This document shows, piece by piece, positions 8,928 to 17,699 of a stretch of 64,000 bases of DNA. Location: positions 1-64,000 of the forward strand of contig DLHO01000004.1 of the NCBI GenBank assembly GCA_002483265.1, in the 5' to 3' direction. The translations under genes were made by a program, and so were the position numbers. Below the pieces are notes generated by a model, which saw only the letters and a program-made list of their open reading frames with translations, made no database searches and was not told the DNA's origin. The first letter of the stretch is position 1, and each line of letters starts with the position of its first letter. This stretch comes from Flavobacteriales bacterium UBA7666. GTDB taxonomy: Bacteria > Bacteroidota > Bacteroidia > Flavobacteriales_D > Crocinitomicaceae.

Positions 8928-9459
8928 CCTCTCTTTTGGACAAGACACCTTGAAAATTTACAGGTGGGAAGAGATTCAAAAAGCAAATCCGGACACCATT
9001 CTGGGAATTGATGCATCGAAGTTAAAATGGACTCAGATTCCTGAGAAATTATACACGTTTAAGAATATCAAGTATTTAAATCTTGCTAAAAATAAATTGA
9101 CTGAACTTCCGAATGAAATGGGAGTTTTTAAATCGCTCAAAACACTTGACGCAACAAAAAATAATATCGACAATGCACCGATTGTTATTTGTCAGATGCC
9201 GAAACTTCAGAGGCTTCACTTAGCGCGAAATAAAATAAGTTCATTACCTGCTTGTATTGGATATTTAAGTGATTTAAAAGTGTTAGACATTTGGGATAAT
9301 CCGATAAATACGTTGCCGGAAGAAATTTCAAGCTTGAAAAAACTGGAAGCTGTAGATATGAGAGCGATCTTGTTAGGTCCTCATTTTCAGCAAAAATGGC
9401 AAGAGTCTATGCCGCAGGTAAAGTGGTATTTTGACCCGCCGTGTCATTGTGTAGAATGA
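8887..9459 (+). CDS. exported leucine-rich-repeat protein
   Basis: A 190-residue protein whose signal peptide (MKLLLALTFLYISNLSFGQ) is encoded mostly within the 3' end of ribF in another frame (41-base overlap). The mature protein carries about five 23-residue leucine-rich repeats of the bacterial type, with N-positions as in LNLAKNKLTELP and LHLARNKISSLP, from about residue 55 to 155. Such repeats bind other proteins; the partner is unknown. There is no T9SS sorting domain and no lipobox, so the product is probably periplasmic. It is likely translationally coupled to ribF. Confidence 0.88.
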   Translation: MKLLLALTFLYISNLSFGQDTLKIYRWEEIQKANPDTILGIDASKLKWTQIPEKLYTFKNIKYLNLAKNKLTELPNEMGVFKSLKTLDATKNNIDNAPIVICQMPKLQRLHLARNKISSLPACIGYLSDLKVLDIWDNPINTLPEEISSLKKLEAVDMRAILLGPHFQQKWQESMPQVKWYFDPPCHCVE

Positions 9460-9461
9460 GA

Positions 9462-9477
9462 ATCCGCGAAAGCGGAT
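9462..9477. repeat. GNRA-capped hairpin, copy 1 of 3
   Basis: ATCCGC-GAAA-GCGGAT, a 6-bp perfect stem with a GNRA tetraloop, 2 bases after the leucine-rich-repeat gene. The related copies at 22621 and 22661 read ATCCAC-GGAA-GTGGAT, so the fifth base pair changed on both sides. Confidence 0.6.
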
Positions 9478-9480
9478 GAA

Positions 9481-9621
9481 GACTGAGGCTCCGTCTCACA
9501 AGACGGAAAAGCCGAGGGATAGCGAAAGTCCGTCAAGGCAGAAAGACTGAGGCTCCGTCTCACTTTGATCCGAAACGATCAGGATTGATCTGTTTTGGAT
9601 GAAGACGGAAAAGCCGAGGGA
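9481..9621. repeat. two copies of a compound intergenic repeat
   Basis: GACTGAGGCTCCGTCTCAC occurs at 9481-9499 and 9545-9563, and GACGGAAAAGCCGAGGGA at 9502-9519, with its first 17 bases repeated at 9604-9620. In the first copy the halves pair (GGCTCCGTCT with AGACGG and AGCC), forming a hairpin. The second copy has about 40 extra bases between the halves. No coding frame spans it. Confidence 0.6.
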
Positions 9622-9944
9622 ATGGCATAGATATAAAAAAGATACTGCTAATCACTACTATTCGAAATAAGTGGCATTCCACGCAGATACGCCATAGATT
9701 AGGCATGAATAGGGTATGGATACTCCGTATATTAAGCATAGATACCCCACCTTTTGTGAAATTCCGGCAGGAAGAATCGGGAGGGATTTACGTTATAAAA
9801 TCGCCATTAGATTTACTTTAATCTGCTCAATCTGAAAAATAATTATTTTTTTTTCCAACCTTTTAAAAAAGAGAACATCATAGAGGTGTCAAGTATATAT
9901 CAGAAATCTCTCTGATTGGTTTGGTAAATTGGGTTTTAGGTTTG

Positions 9945-9977
9945 GAAAAGGGTACTATTTGGATTGTACCCTTTTTC
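9945..9977. terminator. terminator-like hairpin between convergent genes
   Basis: GAAAAGGGTAC / GTACCC-TTTTTC with a 10-base loop. The T-run is better on plus, but ddl ends 59 bases away on minus, so it may serve either strand. On plus, the nearest gene ends almost 500 bases upstream, which leaves room for a short untranslated RNA. Confidence 0.6.
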
Positions 9978-10035
9978 ATTTTATAGAATTTCCACTCACA
10001 AAAACTGAGTTTATTTTTTCTCTGCGGTAAAAAAA

Positions 10036-11007
10036 TTACATCTGTTTCAATTCAACTTCGAAAATTTGAGTCCAGAAATCAGTAATTGAAATTCCCGCTT
10101 CTGCTAACATTTGAGGAACCAAACTTGCTGCCGAGAATCCGGGAGTTGTATTCACTTCAATCACATGCGGAATATCATTTACAAGCATAAAATCAATTCG
10201 GGCAATGGATTTTAATTGAAGCAAACTGTAAACCTCCTTCGATGTTTTCCAAACTTCATTGCGAATGGAATCCGGAATCCGTGCTGGTGTAATTTCCTGG
10301 GATTGTCCCAAATATTTCGCTTCGTAATCAAAAAAGTCATTTTCAGTTACAATCTCCGTCAAAGGCAAAGTAATCAATCCGTTTGATGAACGGTAAATTC
10401 CACAGGTAACTTCCGTTCCTTTCAGGAATGATTCGATTACTACGGTATCTCCTTCTTCAAATGCTTTGTCCAATGCGTTTTGTAAATCTTCTGCCTTGGA
10501 AACTTTGCTGATCCCGAAACTGGAACCTGAATCCGAAGGTTTCACAAAACAAGGCAGCCCCAATTCATCCAGAATTTGATCGGTAGAGAATTCATTTCGG
10601 GATTTTAAGAAAAGAGACTTCGCAACCGGAATCCCAAAACGGGATAAAAACTGGTTACAATACCATTTATCAAAACTCAATTCGGAAGCCAGTGCATTTG
10701 AATTGACGTAGGGAACTCCTTTCATGTCTAGCAAGGCTTGAATTTTTCCATTCTCTCCCGGATTTCCATGAATATAGATCAGCCCGATATCAATTTTACG
10801 CTCCCCGCCGTTTGTTGCGTAGCTCATACTTTCAATTGAAAAGGGAAACTTTTCCGAACCACTTGGAACAAACCAGCCACTTTCGACTACATGGATTGGA
10901 ACTACTTCATACTCTTTTGGGAAATTATCTAGGATGGTTTGAGCACTTTTCAAAGAGATCTCAAATTCCGAAGAATATCCACCACAAAACAAACCAACCA
11001 GCTTCAT
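10036..11007 (-). CDS. ddl: D-alanine--D-alanine ligase
   Basis: A 323-residue ATP-grasp ligase that joins two D-Ala molecules for peptidoglycan precursor synthesis in the cytosol. The N-terminal domain shows LFCGGYSSEFEIS, the central region shows CFVKPSDSGSSFGISKV (ATP binding), and the C-terminal region shows ARIDFMLVND followed by VIEVNTTPGFS (Mg and D-Ala binding). It is divergent from the PASTA-domain gene, a neighbour commonly seen in Flavobacteriales, in keeping with a cell-wall theme. Confidence 0.95.
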   Translation of the reverse strand: MKLVGLFCGGYSSEFEISLKSAQTILDNFPKEYEVVPIHVVESGWFVPSGSEKFPFSIESMSYATNGGERKIDIGLIYIHGNPGENGKIQALLDMKGVPYVNSNALASELSFDKWYCNQFLSRFGIPVAKSLFLKSRNEFSTDQILDELGLPCFVKPSDSGSSFGISKVSKAEDLQNALDKAFEEGDTVVIESFLKGTEVTCGIYRSSNGLITLPLTEIVTENDFFDYEAKYLGQSQEITPARIPDSIRNEVWKTSKEVYSLLQLKSIARIDFMLVNDIPHVIEVNTTPGFSAASLVPQMLAEAGISITDFWTQIFEVELKQM

Positions 11008-11021
11008 ATCGTTATTTTTTA

Positions 11022-11029
11022 CAAAATTA
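11022..11029 (-). promoter_or_regulatory. predicted -7 box for ddl
   Basis: The minus strand reads TAATTTTG, matching TAnnTTTG, 14 bases before the ddl ATG. No clear -33 TTG lies at the right distance. Confidence 0.4.
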
Positions 11030-11129
11030 GTGGATAATTAGACCTCCATTTTAATGAATTCGAAAAGTTTTCAGAATCGATTGTTAAAAGCTTCGTATCT
11101 GCATTGCATTCTTGCAGAAACATTCTTTC

Positions 11130-11137
11130 TATATTTG
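11130..11137 (+). promoter_or_regulatory. predicted -7 box for the PASTA gene
   Basis: TATATTTG, a full match to TAnnTTTG, 19 bases before the ATG at 11157. Candidate TTG elements lie 15 bases (11112) or 23 bases (11104) upstream; neither spacing is ideal. Confidence 0.45.
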
Positions 11138-11156
11138 TGCAACTTACAATCGATTT

Positions 11157-11945
11157 ATGAAGTTTTTTCAGAAGCTTAAGGCATTTGTTTGGAGCAAGCA
11201 TTTTTTGAAGCATTCTTTCTTCATTTTGCTTACCTATATTATCGTGATTTGGATTCTTATATTCTATTTGGATTCTTATACAAATCACGGTGAAAAAATT
11301 GATGTTCCGAATGTTGTTGGATTAAACACGGGAAGTGCACAATCTAAACTGGAAACTTTGGAATTGAAAATAGAAGTATTGGATTCTATTTATAAACCTG
11401 AATTGCCTGCTGGAACTATTGTTACCCAAGATCCGCTTCCAACTTCCAAATCAATGGTTTGTGTAAAACCGGGGCGCATTATCCGTGTTCAGGTTTCCAA
11501 AAAATCACGTTTAGTTGAAATGCCGAGTTTAATTGATAAATCAGAGCGTATTTCGGAAAGTATTCTGAAGAACAGAGGGTTGAAGTGCCGTAAAAATTAT
11601 GTTCCAACTACTGAATCCAACGGAGCAGTGTTAAGACAGCTTTATAATGGAAAAGAAATCAAGGAAGGAACAAAAATCCCTGTCGGAAGTATCATTACTT
11701 TGGTTGTAGGGCAGAATAATGCCGCACAGCCGGTTACAGTAATTGATTTAATCGGGTTGACAATATCTGACGCTAAAGCACGTTTAAGTGGAATATCGCT
11801 ACAGATTTCAGTTGGTGCATGTGATGGATGTACAAACGCTGCGGATTCAACCAATGCTGTTATTTACTCTCAAAGTCCTGAGTTTATCGAGGGAGTTACT
11901 GTTTCATCAGGTACAACAATCATGGTTTCGGCTGAAAAAAGGTAG
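11157..11945 (+). CDS. membrane-anchored PASTA-domain protein
   Basis: A 262-residue protein from ATG 11157. A short basic cytosolic segment is followed by one membrane helix (about residues 19-38) and then three PASTA domains, for example IDVPNVVGLNTGSAQSKL and TVIDLIGLTISDAKARL. PASTA domains bind peptidoglycan or beta-lactam-like ligands. Unlike the Gram-positive kinases and PBPs that carry these domains, there is no catalytic part. Its place beside ddl supports a cell-wall role, by inference. It heads a plus-strand run with the T9SS gene (15-base gap) and the pseudouridine synthase gene. Confidence 0.9.
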   Translation: MKFFQKLKAFVWSKHFLKHSFFILLTYIIVIWILIFYLDSYTNHGEKIDVPNVVGLNTGSAQSKLETLELKIEVLDSIYKPELPAGTIVTQDPLPTSKSMVCVKPGRIIRVQVSKKSRLVEMPSLIDKSERISESILKNRGLKCRKNYVPTTESNGAVLRQLYNGKEIKEGTKIPVGSIITLVVGQNNAAQPVTVIDLIGLTISDAKARLSGISLQISVGACDGCTNAADSTNAVIYSQSPEFIEGVTVSSGTTIMVSAEKR

Positions 11946-11960
11946 GTAATTTTTGATTAG

Positions 11961-14189
11961 ATGAAATTTAGTTTAGTATCCGTTTTTGTATTTGTTATTG
12001 GTTTTGTTTCATTCGGACAGGAAGTTCTAAGTCCTATTGGTGCAATGAAAAGGGAGGGTTCAAAGAAAAGATCCCTGAATTTGAAAAGCACAACCAATAT
12101 TGACAGCACTTTTGTGTATTCGTTTGATACCTTGTCTTTACCCCTTTTAGATGAGTTCTCTCATTCGAAGTTTCCGGTATTGGATGCCCAACCGGGAGAT
12201 GCGAATGTTACGGAACAAGAATTCTTTTATCTCACAGATAATGTGTCAAATGTCCCTTTGACAAATGATAAAATGTTCTCCACTTCTCCAACAAAGCGCT
12301 ACACTACAGCAGCAGGAATAACGACCCAAACGGATTTGCCTTTGATCACTATCAAAATGGCAGATTTTCAACATTATCCGGTCGTTTATTCCTCCATTCA
12401 GCTTTATCCTCCCTATAACATTCACGATACCCTGGATTTTGCGAATGATATCGATACGATCAACTTGTCAAACCCGGACGTAAAACAAGATTCGGTTATC
12501 GTATTCTTTGCTCATGATGTAAGCCCTGATAAGTATTGGACGGATTTGTCTACGTATCATAATTACACACATGCTATAAATCCATGGACATTGGGAGTGG
12601 TTACTTTTGATGGATTGGACGAGACAGGATACCCTTATGCAATTGGCACAACCCAAACAGGTTACGCAGATTACCTAACGTCTAAGACAATCGACCTCTC
12701 TTCTTATGCTCCGAATGACTCTATTTATCTCAGTTTTTTAGTTCAGCGTCAGGGATTTGGTGATGCTCCGGAGCAACAAGATTCATTAGTCCTGGAATTT
12801 TTTGATCAGGGTGCTGATGAGTGGCAACGTGTTTGGGCACTCAACGGAGGGCCGCTAGGTGATTTCAAACTGGGACACTTGCGAATTATTAATGCAGCAT
12901 ACCTGACAAATGGATTTAAATTCCGTTTTAAGAATTACGGAGCACTTTCCGGAATGCTGGATGAATTCCACTTGGATTATGTTCATTTAAGAAGCGGAAG
13001 TGGTCGTCAGGATACGCTCTTCAAGGATTTTGCTTTTGTTTACAAGATTGGATCGCTCATTGAACAATACACAGAAGTTCCTTGGGAACATTGGGTAAAT
13101 GACCCGACACACATGAACCCGAAAGTCAAAGTAACGGTTCGAAACGGCTCTAATATTTCGGAGAACATTTCAGATGGATCGGTAAAAGTTGATTTCAATG
13201 GGGTTAATGAGGGTTCTTTTGTATTGCTCGGGCAGTATTTGTCCGGAGATAGTGATTTAAGCGGTGATAGCATCAATTACTTTCCAAGAACAACGATCAC
13301 CAGTTACCATGATTTTACCGGTGGTTATACCTTCTCCACGGCGCCTTCAGTTAACACCAAAACATTTGACATCATTGGAAATGCGGCAGCTCCCTTTCCG
13401 AATTTAACAATGAATGATTCTTCATACACGCAGCAGGTATTTGAAAATGTCTATGCTTATGATGACGGATCAGCCGAAGCGGCATATGGAATTTCGCAAG
13501 TACAAGGTAGAGTTGCACTTAAATTTGAACCATATCAGGCTGATACCTTACTTGGGGTCAGAATGTGTTTTGTGCCAACGGTAAAAGATTTATCCAACAA
13601 ATTGTTCTTACTGACAGTTTGGGGTGATAATAATGGTGTTCCGGGATCAGTTCTATATGAAGATCAGTTTTTCTATCCAAGAACTCCAATTTATGAAGAC
13701 GAGCGTGGAGTTTATACCGATTATTTATTGAAAGACACAAGACTTCCACTAGGAGCTGGTGCATTTTATGTTGGAATGAGACAAATTGATGTAGATCCTT
13801 TGAATATTGGATTTGACAAGAATACACCACAAACCGGAAAATTATTTTTCTCCTTAAATGGAGGTGTTAATTGGTCGAATTCTTCACAATCAGGGGTTCC
13901 AATGATCAGGCCGATTATTAAAACTGCAGACAACTACAATCTTGCAGTGGGCGAATTGGAAAAAGAAGAGATCGATTGGAATGTTTATCCAAATCCTACA
14001 ACAGGAGTTGTGAATATCGAATGGAGATCAGAAGGTGCATTTCCGGGAGCAGTTTTAGTTGATTCACAAGGACGTATACTTTTAAATGTTGAGGCGGATA
14101 ACCTTCGTTTTGACTTGAGTGATGCTCCGGGAGGAATTTACTTTTTGAGATTAAACAACTCGCAAATAGTTAAAAAAATTATCAGATAA
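11961..14189 (+). CDS. secreted T9SS type A cargo protein
   Basis: A 742-residue protein with a signal peptide (MKFSLVSVFVFVIGFVSFGQ) and a C-terminal ~75-residue type A sorting domain (DWNVYPNPTTGVVNIEW... APGGIYFLRL... KKIIR), which directs it through the type IX system for release or surface attachment. The ~640-residue central part is rich in beta-sheet and Asp/Tyr and has no domain I can name. It lies between the PASTA gene and the RluD-type gene, so it may be a conserved passenger of this cell-envelope locus. It ends 1 base before the next ATG. Confidence 0.88.
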   Translation: MKFSLVSVFVFVIGFVSFGQEVLSPIGAMKREGSKKRSLNLKSTTNIDSTFVYSFDTLSLPLLDEFSHSKFPVLDAQPGDANVTEQEFFYLTDNVSNVPLTNDKMFSTSPTKRYTTAAGITTQTDLPLITIKMADFQHYPVVYSSIQLYPPYNIHDTLDFANDIDTINLSNPDVKQDSVIVFFAHDVSPDKYWTDLSTYHNYTHAINPWTLGVVTFDGLDETGYPYAIGTTQTGYADYLTSKTIDLSSYAPNDSIYLSFLVQRQGFGDAPEQQDSLVLEFFDQGADEWQRVWALNGGPLGDFKLGHLRIINAAYLTNGFKFRFKNYGALSGMLDEFHLDYVHLRSGSGRQDTLFKDFAFVYKIGSLIEQYTEVPWEHWVNDPTHMNPKVKVTVRNGSNISENISDGSVKVDFNGVNEGSFVLLGQYLSGDSDLSGDSINYFPRTTITSYHDFTGGYTFSTAPSVNTKTFDIIGNAAAPFPNLTMNDSSYTQQVFENVYAYDDGSAEAAYGISQVQGRVALKFEPYQADTLLGVRMCFVPTVKDLSNKLFLLTVWGDNNGVPGSVLYEDQFFYPRTPIYEDERGVYTDYLLKDTRLPLGAGAFYVGMRQIDVDPLNIGFDKNTPQTGKLFFSLNGGVNWSNSSQSGVPMIRPIIKTADNYNLAVGELEKEEIDWNVYPNPTTGVVNIEWRSEGAFPGAVLVDSQGRILLNVEADNLRFDLSDAPGGIYFLRLNNSQIVKKIIR

Positions 14190-14190
14190 G

Positions 14191-15219
14191 ATGAATGAGG
14201 ATGTTCAGGATGTTGAGCAAGAAGAAGAAGAACTTTTTGAACATTACCGTTTTAAAGCTGATCCGGGACAAGAGTCCGTTCGGATTGATAAATACTTATT
14301 AGATCGACTTCCAAATACTTCACGGAATAAGATTCAATCGGCAGCCAAGAATGAAAGTGTAGTGGTAAACGGTAAACCCGTAAAATCCAACTACAAAATA
14401 AAGCCGCTAGATGAAGTAGCGATTGTTTTGCCTTATCCTGTTCGTGAACTGGAATTAATTCCGCAGGATATCCCCATAGACATTGTTTACGAAGACAATG
14501 AAGTGATTGTAGTGAACAAGGCTGCAAACATGGTTGTTCATCCCGGATATGGCAATTATACCGGAACTTTGGTCAATGCATTGGTCTATCATTTCGATAA
14601 TTTACCGGAACGCAAGTCAGATTACTTTGGAAGACCCGGTTTGGTACATCGTTTAGATAAGCATACAACCGGAATTATGGTTGTTGCGAAAACAGAAGAT
14701 GCTCTTACCAAGCTGGCGAAACAGTTTTACGACCGAACCACCGAAAGGAGGTATCAGGCACTTGTTTGGGGAGATCTGGAAGAAGATGTACGAATTGAAG
14801 GGAATTTGGGACGTTCATTGACTAATAGAAAGGTAATGACCGTCTTTCCTGATGGAGATTACGGAAAGCATGCTGTAACCCATGTTACTGTTTTAAAACG
14901 TTACGGATTGGTCACTTTGGTTGAATGTAAACTGGAAACAGGAAGAACGCATCAAATCCGAACTCACCTGAAATGGCAAGGTCATCCATTGTTCCATGAC
15001 CTGGAATATGGAGGTGATCGGATTGTTAAAGGCACCACGCATGATAAGTACAAACAGTTTATTTCAAATTGTTTTGATTTGATTCCCGGACAAGCATTAC
15101 ACGCTAAATCCTTAGGATTCCAACATCCAAAAACAGGAGAGTGGATGCAATTTGAATCTGATTTACCAGACGGATTTCAAGTTTTACTGCAAAAATGGGA
15201 TAGATACGTCGCGGAGTAA
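14191..15219 (+). CDS. rluD: RluA/RluD-family rRNA pseudouridine synthase
   Basis: A 342-residue enzyme converting uridine to pseudouridine in RNA, most likely in helix 69 of 23S rRNA if it is the true RluD. An N-terminal S4 RNA-binding domain (about residues 29-90, VRIDKYLLDRLPNTSRNKIQ) precedes the catalytic domain with HRLDKHTTG (residues 153-161, catalytic Asp156) and the later GRTHQIRTHL motif. It starts 1 base after the T9SS gene stop. Family membership is certain; the exact target is inferred. Confidence 0.92.
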   Translation: MNEDVQDVEQEEEELFEHYRFKADPGQESVRIDKYLLDRLPNTSRNKIQSAAKNESVVVNGKPVKSNYKIKPLDEVAIVLPYPVRELELIPQDIPIDIVYEDNEVIVVNKAANMVVHPGYGNYTGTLVNALVYHFDNLPERKSDYFGRPGLVHRLDKHTTGIMVVAKTEDALTKLAKQFYDRTTERRYQALVWGDLEEDVRIEGNLGRSLTNRKVMTVFPDGDYGKHAVTHVTVLKRYGLVTLVECKLETGRTHQIRTHLKWQGHPLFHDLEYGGDRIVKGTTHDKYKQFISNCFDLIPGQALHAKSLGFQHPKTGEWMQFESDLPDGFQVLLQKWDRYVAE

Positions 15220-15382
15220 ATAATCACAAAAAGCACTTTAGACGTTTTTTTTTCCTATATAAATGGTGCGTATTCAAAATTTTAATTTAATTTCGGCAAT
15301 CATGATGACTGATTAACTATAACTTTAAGCCAATGGTTGGTCTATTATCCCGTGTTTATTATAAAAAAGATTGCACCTTGCT

Positions 15383-17557
15383 ATGAATGTTAAAACGCTT
15401 ATTTTATCTGGACTTTTAATTGTTTCCAGCGTGTCTTTCGGACAAGTGAAACAAATTAAAGATGCAAATACTCAGTTTAGAAGTGGAAATTACTGCGAAG
15501 CAGCAGCAAAATGTGAATTAGCCTATTCAAAAATCAAACGTAAGTCTAAATCAGGTCTTGCTATGAAAGGTGATATGGCTTTTAAAACAGCTGAATGTTA
15601 CAGAATGCAGGATAATTTCAAAAGAGCTAATGAGTGGTATGAAAAAGCCATCTTGTTGAAGTTCCAGAAAAAAGAACCTCTTGTTTTGTTATATAACGGG
15701 GATATGCTTCGTCAAATGAGTGACTTGAAAAAGGCTCAGGAGAATTACAATGCATATAAAGCGTTAGTTCCGGATGATCCCAGAGCTGATGTAGGTATCG
15801 CTTCGTGCAAAATGTATGAAGAGTTTAAAGAAAATAGAACACGTCACACGGTTTCCAATGTAAAAGCCTTGAATAAAGAAGGATTTGAAATGGCGCCAAT
15901 GTTCGTTGATAAGAAAGAAACTAAAATCGCTTTCGGAACATCAAGTGAGCGTGAAGGTCTTGAAGGAAAAGCAAAAGATCCTTTGACTTGTCAGAAATAC
16001 ATGGATATCTTCGTTTCTGAATTGGATAAAAAAGGAAACTGGTTAGAGCCGAAACCAATCGTTGGAGATAGTATTAATACAGAAGATAGCGAAGGTACTT
16101 TATGTATTGATGCACGTGGTAAAACGATGTTCTTTACACGTTGTCCAAGTTTGAAAAAGAAAAATTTAGGTTGTGACATTTACATGTCTGAACTTGGAGG
16201 AAAAGGATGGGAACGTCCTAAAAAGCTTTCTTTGAAGCCAAACGATACATTATCTGTTGGTCACCCATGTGTTACTGATGATGCGAAATTCTTGATTTTT
16301 GCTTCTGATATGCCAGGTGGACAAGGTGGTCACGATTTGTGGTACACAACTTATGATAAAAAAGGTGATTCTTGGTCAATGCCAGTGAATATGGGGCCTG
16401 AAATCAATACAGCAGGAAATGAATTATTCCCAAGCTTTGCGAAAAACGGAGATTTAATCTATGCTTCTGACGGTCTTCCGGGAATGGGAGCATTGGATAT
16501 GTTCCGTGCTGAAAAAATAGCAGATAAAAATCAATGGGAAAAACCAACAAACTTCGGTTCTCCAATCAACTCTGAATTTAACGACTACGCAATGGTTCAG
16601 GTAGATGATCGTAAAGGTTACTTTACTTCTGAGCGTAAAGGAAATGTTGGTGAGCAATTCAGCCCGGATCTTTGGATGTACGAATTACCTCCAAATATTT
16701 TCAGCTTGAAGGTGAATGTGTTTGACTTATTGGATAAAACACGCCAAACGAAAATTGAAGGTGTAAAAGTGGTTGTTACAGGTTCGAATGCAAATGAGAA
16801 ATGGGAAGGTTTAACTTCAAAAGACGGTTCTGTATTTTGGGATAAAAAACCAAACGGAGATCGTTACATTGCAGAAGAGTCTGATTACAAAATCACGATT
16901 TCAAAAGAAGGATATTACGAAGACAAGAACGGAGCTTCTGTCTCAACAAAAAATTTGATATACAATCAGGATTTCGTATTGGATATGGGATTATTCCCAA
17001 TCAAAAGACCAATTCGTCTTCCGGAGGTACGTTACCCCTTGGCAAAATGGGATTTGTTAGTTGACTCTACAATTAACTCAAAAGATTCCTTGATCTTCGT
17101 TTACAACTTATTGAATGAATTCCCTGGATTGGTATTGGAGTTGAGTTCACATACTGACCCGCGTGGTAATGATGTATACAACCAGGTTCTTTCTGAAAAC
17201 CGTGCTAAAGCTTGTTACAAGTACTTAGTTGAGGAAAAAGGAATTGATCCACGAAGAATTATTCCGGTTGGAAAAGGGGAGCGTGAGCCAAGAACTGTTT
17301 ACTTGTTAGCAGGTAAATACATGGAGTCTGAATTAAAAGATGCAGAAGGGAATGTTATTCCGGGAGCACAGGCGATTGTCTTGAAAGAAGCTTACATGAA
17401 CCAGTTCAAGAAAACAAATAAGAAATTGTTTGAACTCTTGCAACAGTTCAACAGACGTACGGAAGGTAGAGTTGTTACTTTGGACTTCGATCCAAACACA
17501 TATCCTCCTGCAAATCCGGATTACTTGATATTTAAACCGCTTCCAAAAGCGAAGTAA
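15383..17557 (+). CDS. PorE-like OmpA-family protein (TPR, PD40 propeller, CRD, OmpA)
   Basis: The ATG at 15383 gives 724 residues; an in-frame TTG 12 bases earlier is rejected because the signal peptide (MNVKTLILSGLLIVSSVSFGQ) begins at the ATG. Order of domains: tetratricopeptide-like helices (about 25-150), PD40/WD40-type beta-propeller (about 160-440), a carboxypeptidase-regulatory-like fold (about 445-540), and a C-terminal OmpA peptidoglycan-binding domain (LELSSHTDPRGNDVYNQVLS). This order matches PorE, which links the type IX secretion ring to peptidoglycan. The OmpA domain carries an insert of ~50 residues. No lipobox Cys is visible. No PorP/SprF gene is adjacent, so the role is inferred from architecture alone. 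Confidence 0.85.
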   Translation: MNVKTLILSGLLIVSSVSFGQVKQIKDANTQFRSGNYCEAAAKCELAYSKIKRKSKSGLAMKGDMAFKTAECYRMQDNFKRANEWYEKAILLKFQKKEPLVLLYNGDMLRQMSDLKKAQENYNAYKALVPDDPRADVGIASCKMYEEFKENRTRHTVSNVKALNKEGFEMAPMFVDKKETKIAFGTSSEREGLEGKAKDPLTCQKYMDIFVSELDKKGNWLEPKPIVGDSINTEDSEGTLCIDARGKTMFFTRCPSLKKKNLGCDIYMSELGGKGWERPKKLSLKPNDTLSVGHPCVTDDAKFLIFASDMPGGQGGHDLWYTTYDKKGDSWSMPVNMGPEINTAGNELFPSFAKNGDLIYASDGLPGMGALDMFRAEKIADKNQWEKPTNFGSPINSEFNDYAMVQVDDRKGYFTSERKGNVGEQFSPDLWMYELPPNIFSLKVNVFDLLDKTRQTKIEGVKVVVTGSNANEKWEGLTSKDGSVFWDKKPNGDRYIAEESDYKITISKEGYYEDKNGASVSTKNLIYNQDFVLDMGLFPIKRPIRLPEVRYPLAKWDLLVDSTINSKDSLIFVYNLLNEFPGLVLELSSHTDPRGNDVYNQVLSENRAKACYKYLVEEKGIDPRRIIPVGKGEREPRTVYLLAGKYMESELKDAEGNVIPGAQAIVLKEAYMNQFKKTNKKLFELLQQFNRRTEGRVVTLDFDPNTYPPANPDYLIFKPLPKAK

Positions 17558-17586
17558 GTTTCAAAATAAGAGAAAGCACTGCTTTC

Positions 17587-17618
17587 GATAAAAGACAAGC
17601 GTCAGCGCAGTCACAAAA
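17587..17618. repeat. dispersed intergenic element, copy A
   Basis: A 32-base segment beginning GATAAAAGACAAGCG, matching 22571-22602 at 28 of 32 positions. All four differences are transitions. GAC...GTC and GCG...CGC arms can pair around a 4-base loop. It follows a GAAAGC-ACT-GCTTTC hairpin at 17572-17586. Confidence 0.55.
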
Positions 17619-17650
17619 AAAGGTCTTTGTTTCAAAGGCCTTTTTTTGTG
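17612..17650 (+). terminator. strong intrinsic terminator
   Basis: An 18-bp stem including one G-T pair, with a 3-base loop and T7 in the 3' arm, 55 bases after the PorE-like gene. The A/T flanks are nearly symmetrical. Confidence 0.88.
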
Positions 17651-17674
17651 GGCTTTCCTCTCAATTGAATTTTG

Positions 17675-17682
17675 TAACTTTG
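17675..17682 (+). promoter_or_regulatory. predicted -7 box for purM
   Basis: TAACTTTG, a full match to TAnnTTTG, 17 bases before the purM ATG. The -33 element is unclear. Confidence 0.5.
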
Positions 17683-17699
17683 CCCTTTCAAATTTTAGT

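Larger units (their letters stand above)
9460..10035. other. gene-free region with repeats and hairpins
   Basis: 576 bases with no convincing coding frame between two convergent genes. From left to right: a GNRA-capped hairpin (9462-9477); a two-copy compound repeat (9481-9621); an inverted repeat GGGTAT/ATACCC (9712-9747); an AT-rich stretch (9820-9875); and a terminator-like hairpin (9945-9977). Confidence 0.7.

Noticed and set aside
9481..9621. Possible CRISPR array
   Set aside because: Only two unequal copies, internal pairing across the unit, no cas genes nearby.
15220..15382. Possible riboswitch or strong promoter before the PorE-like gene
   Set aside because: Only imperfect -7 matches (TAACTTTA, TAATTTCG) and no conserved aptamer pattern could be recognised.
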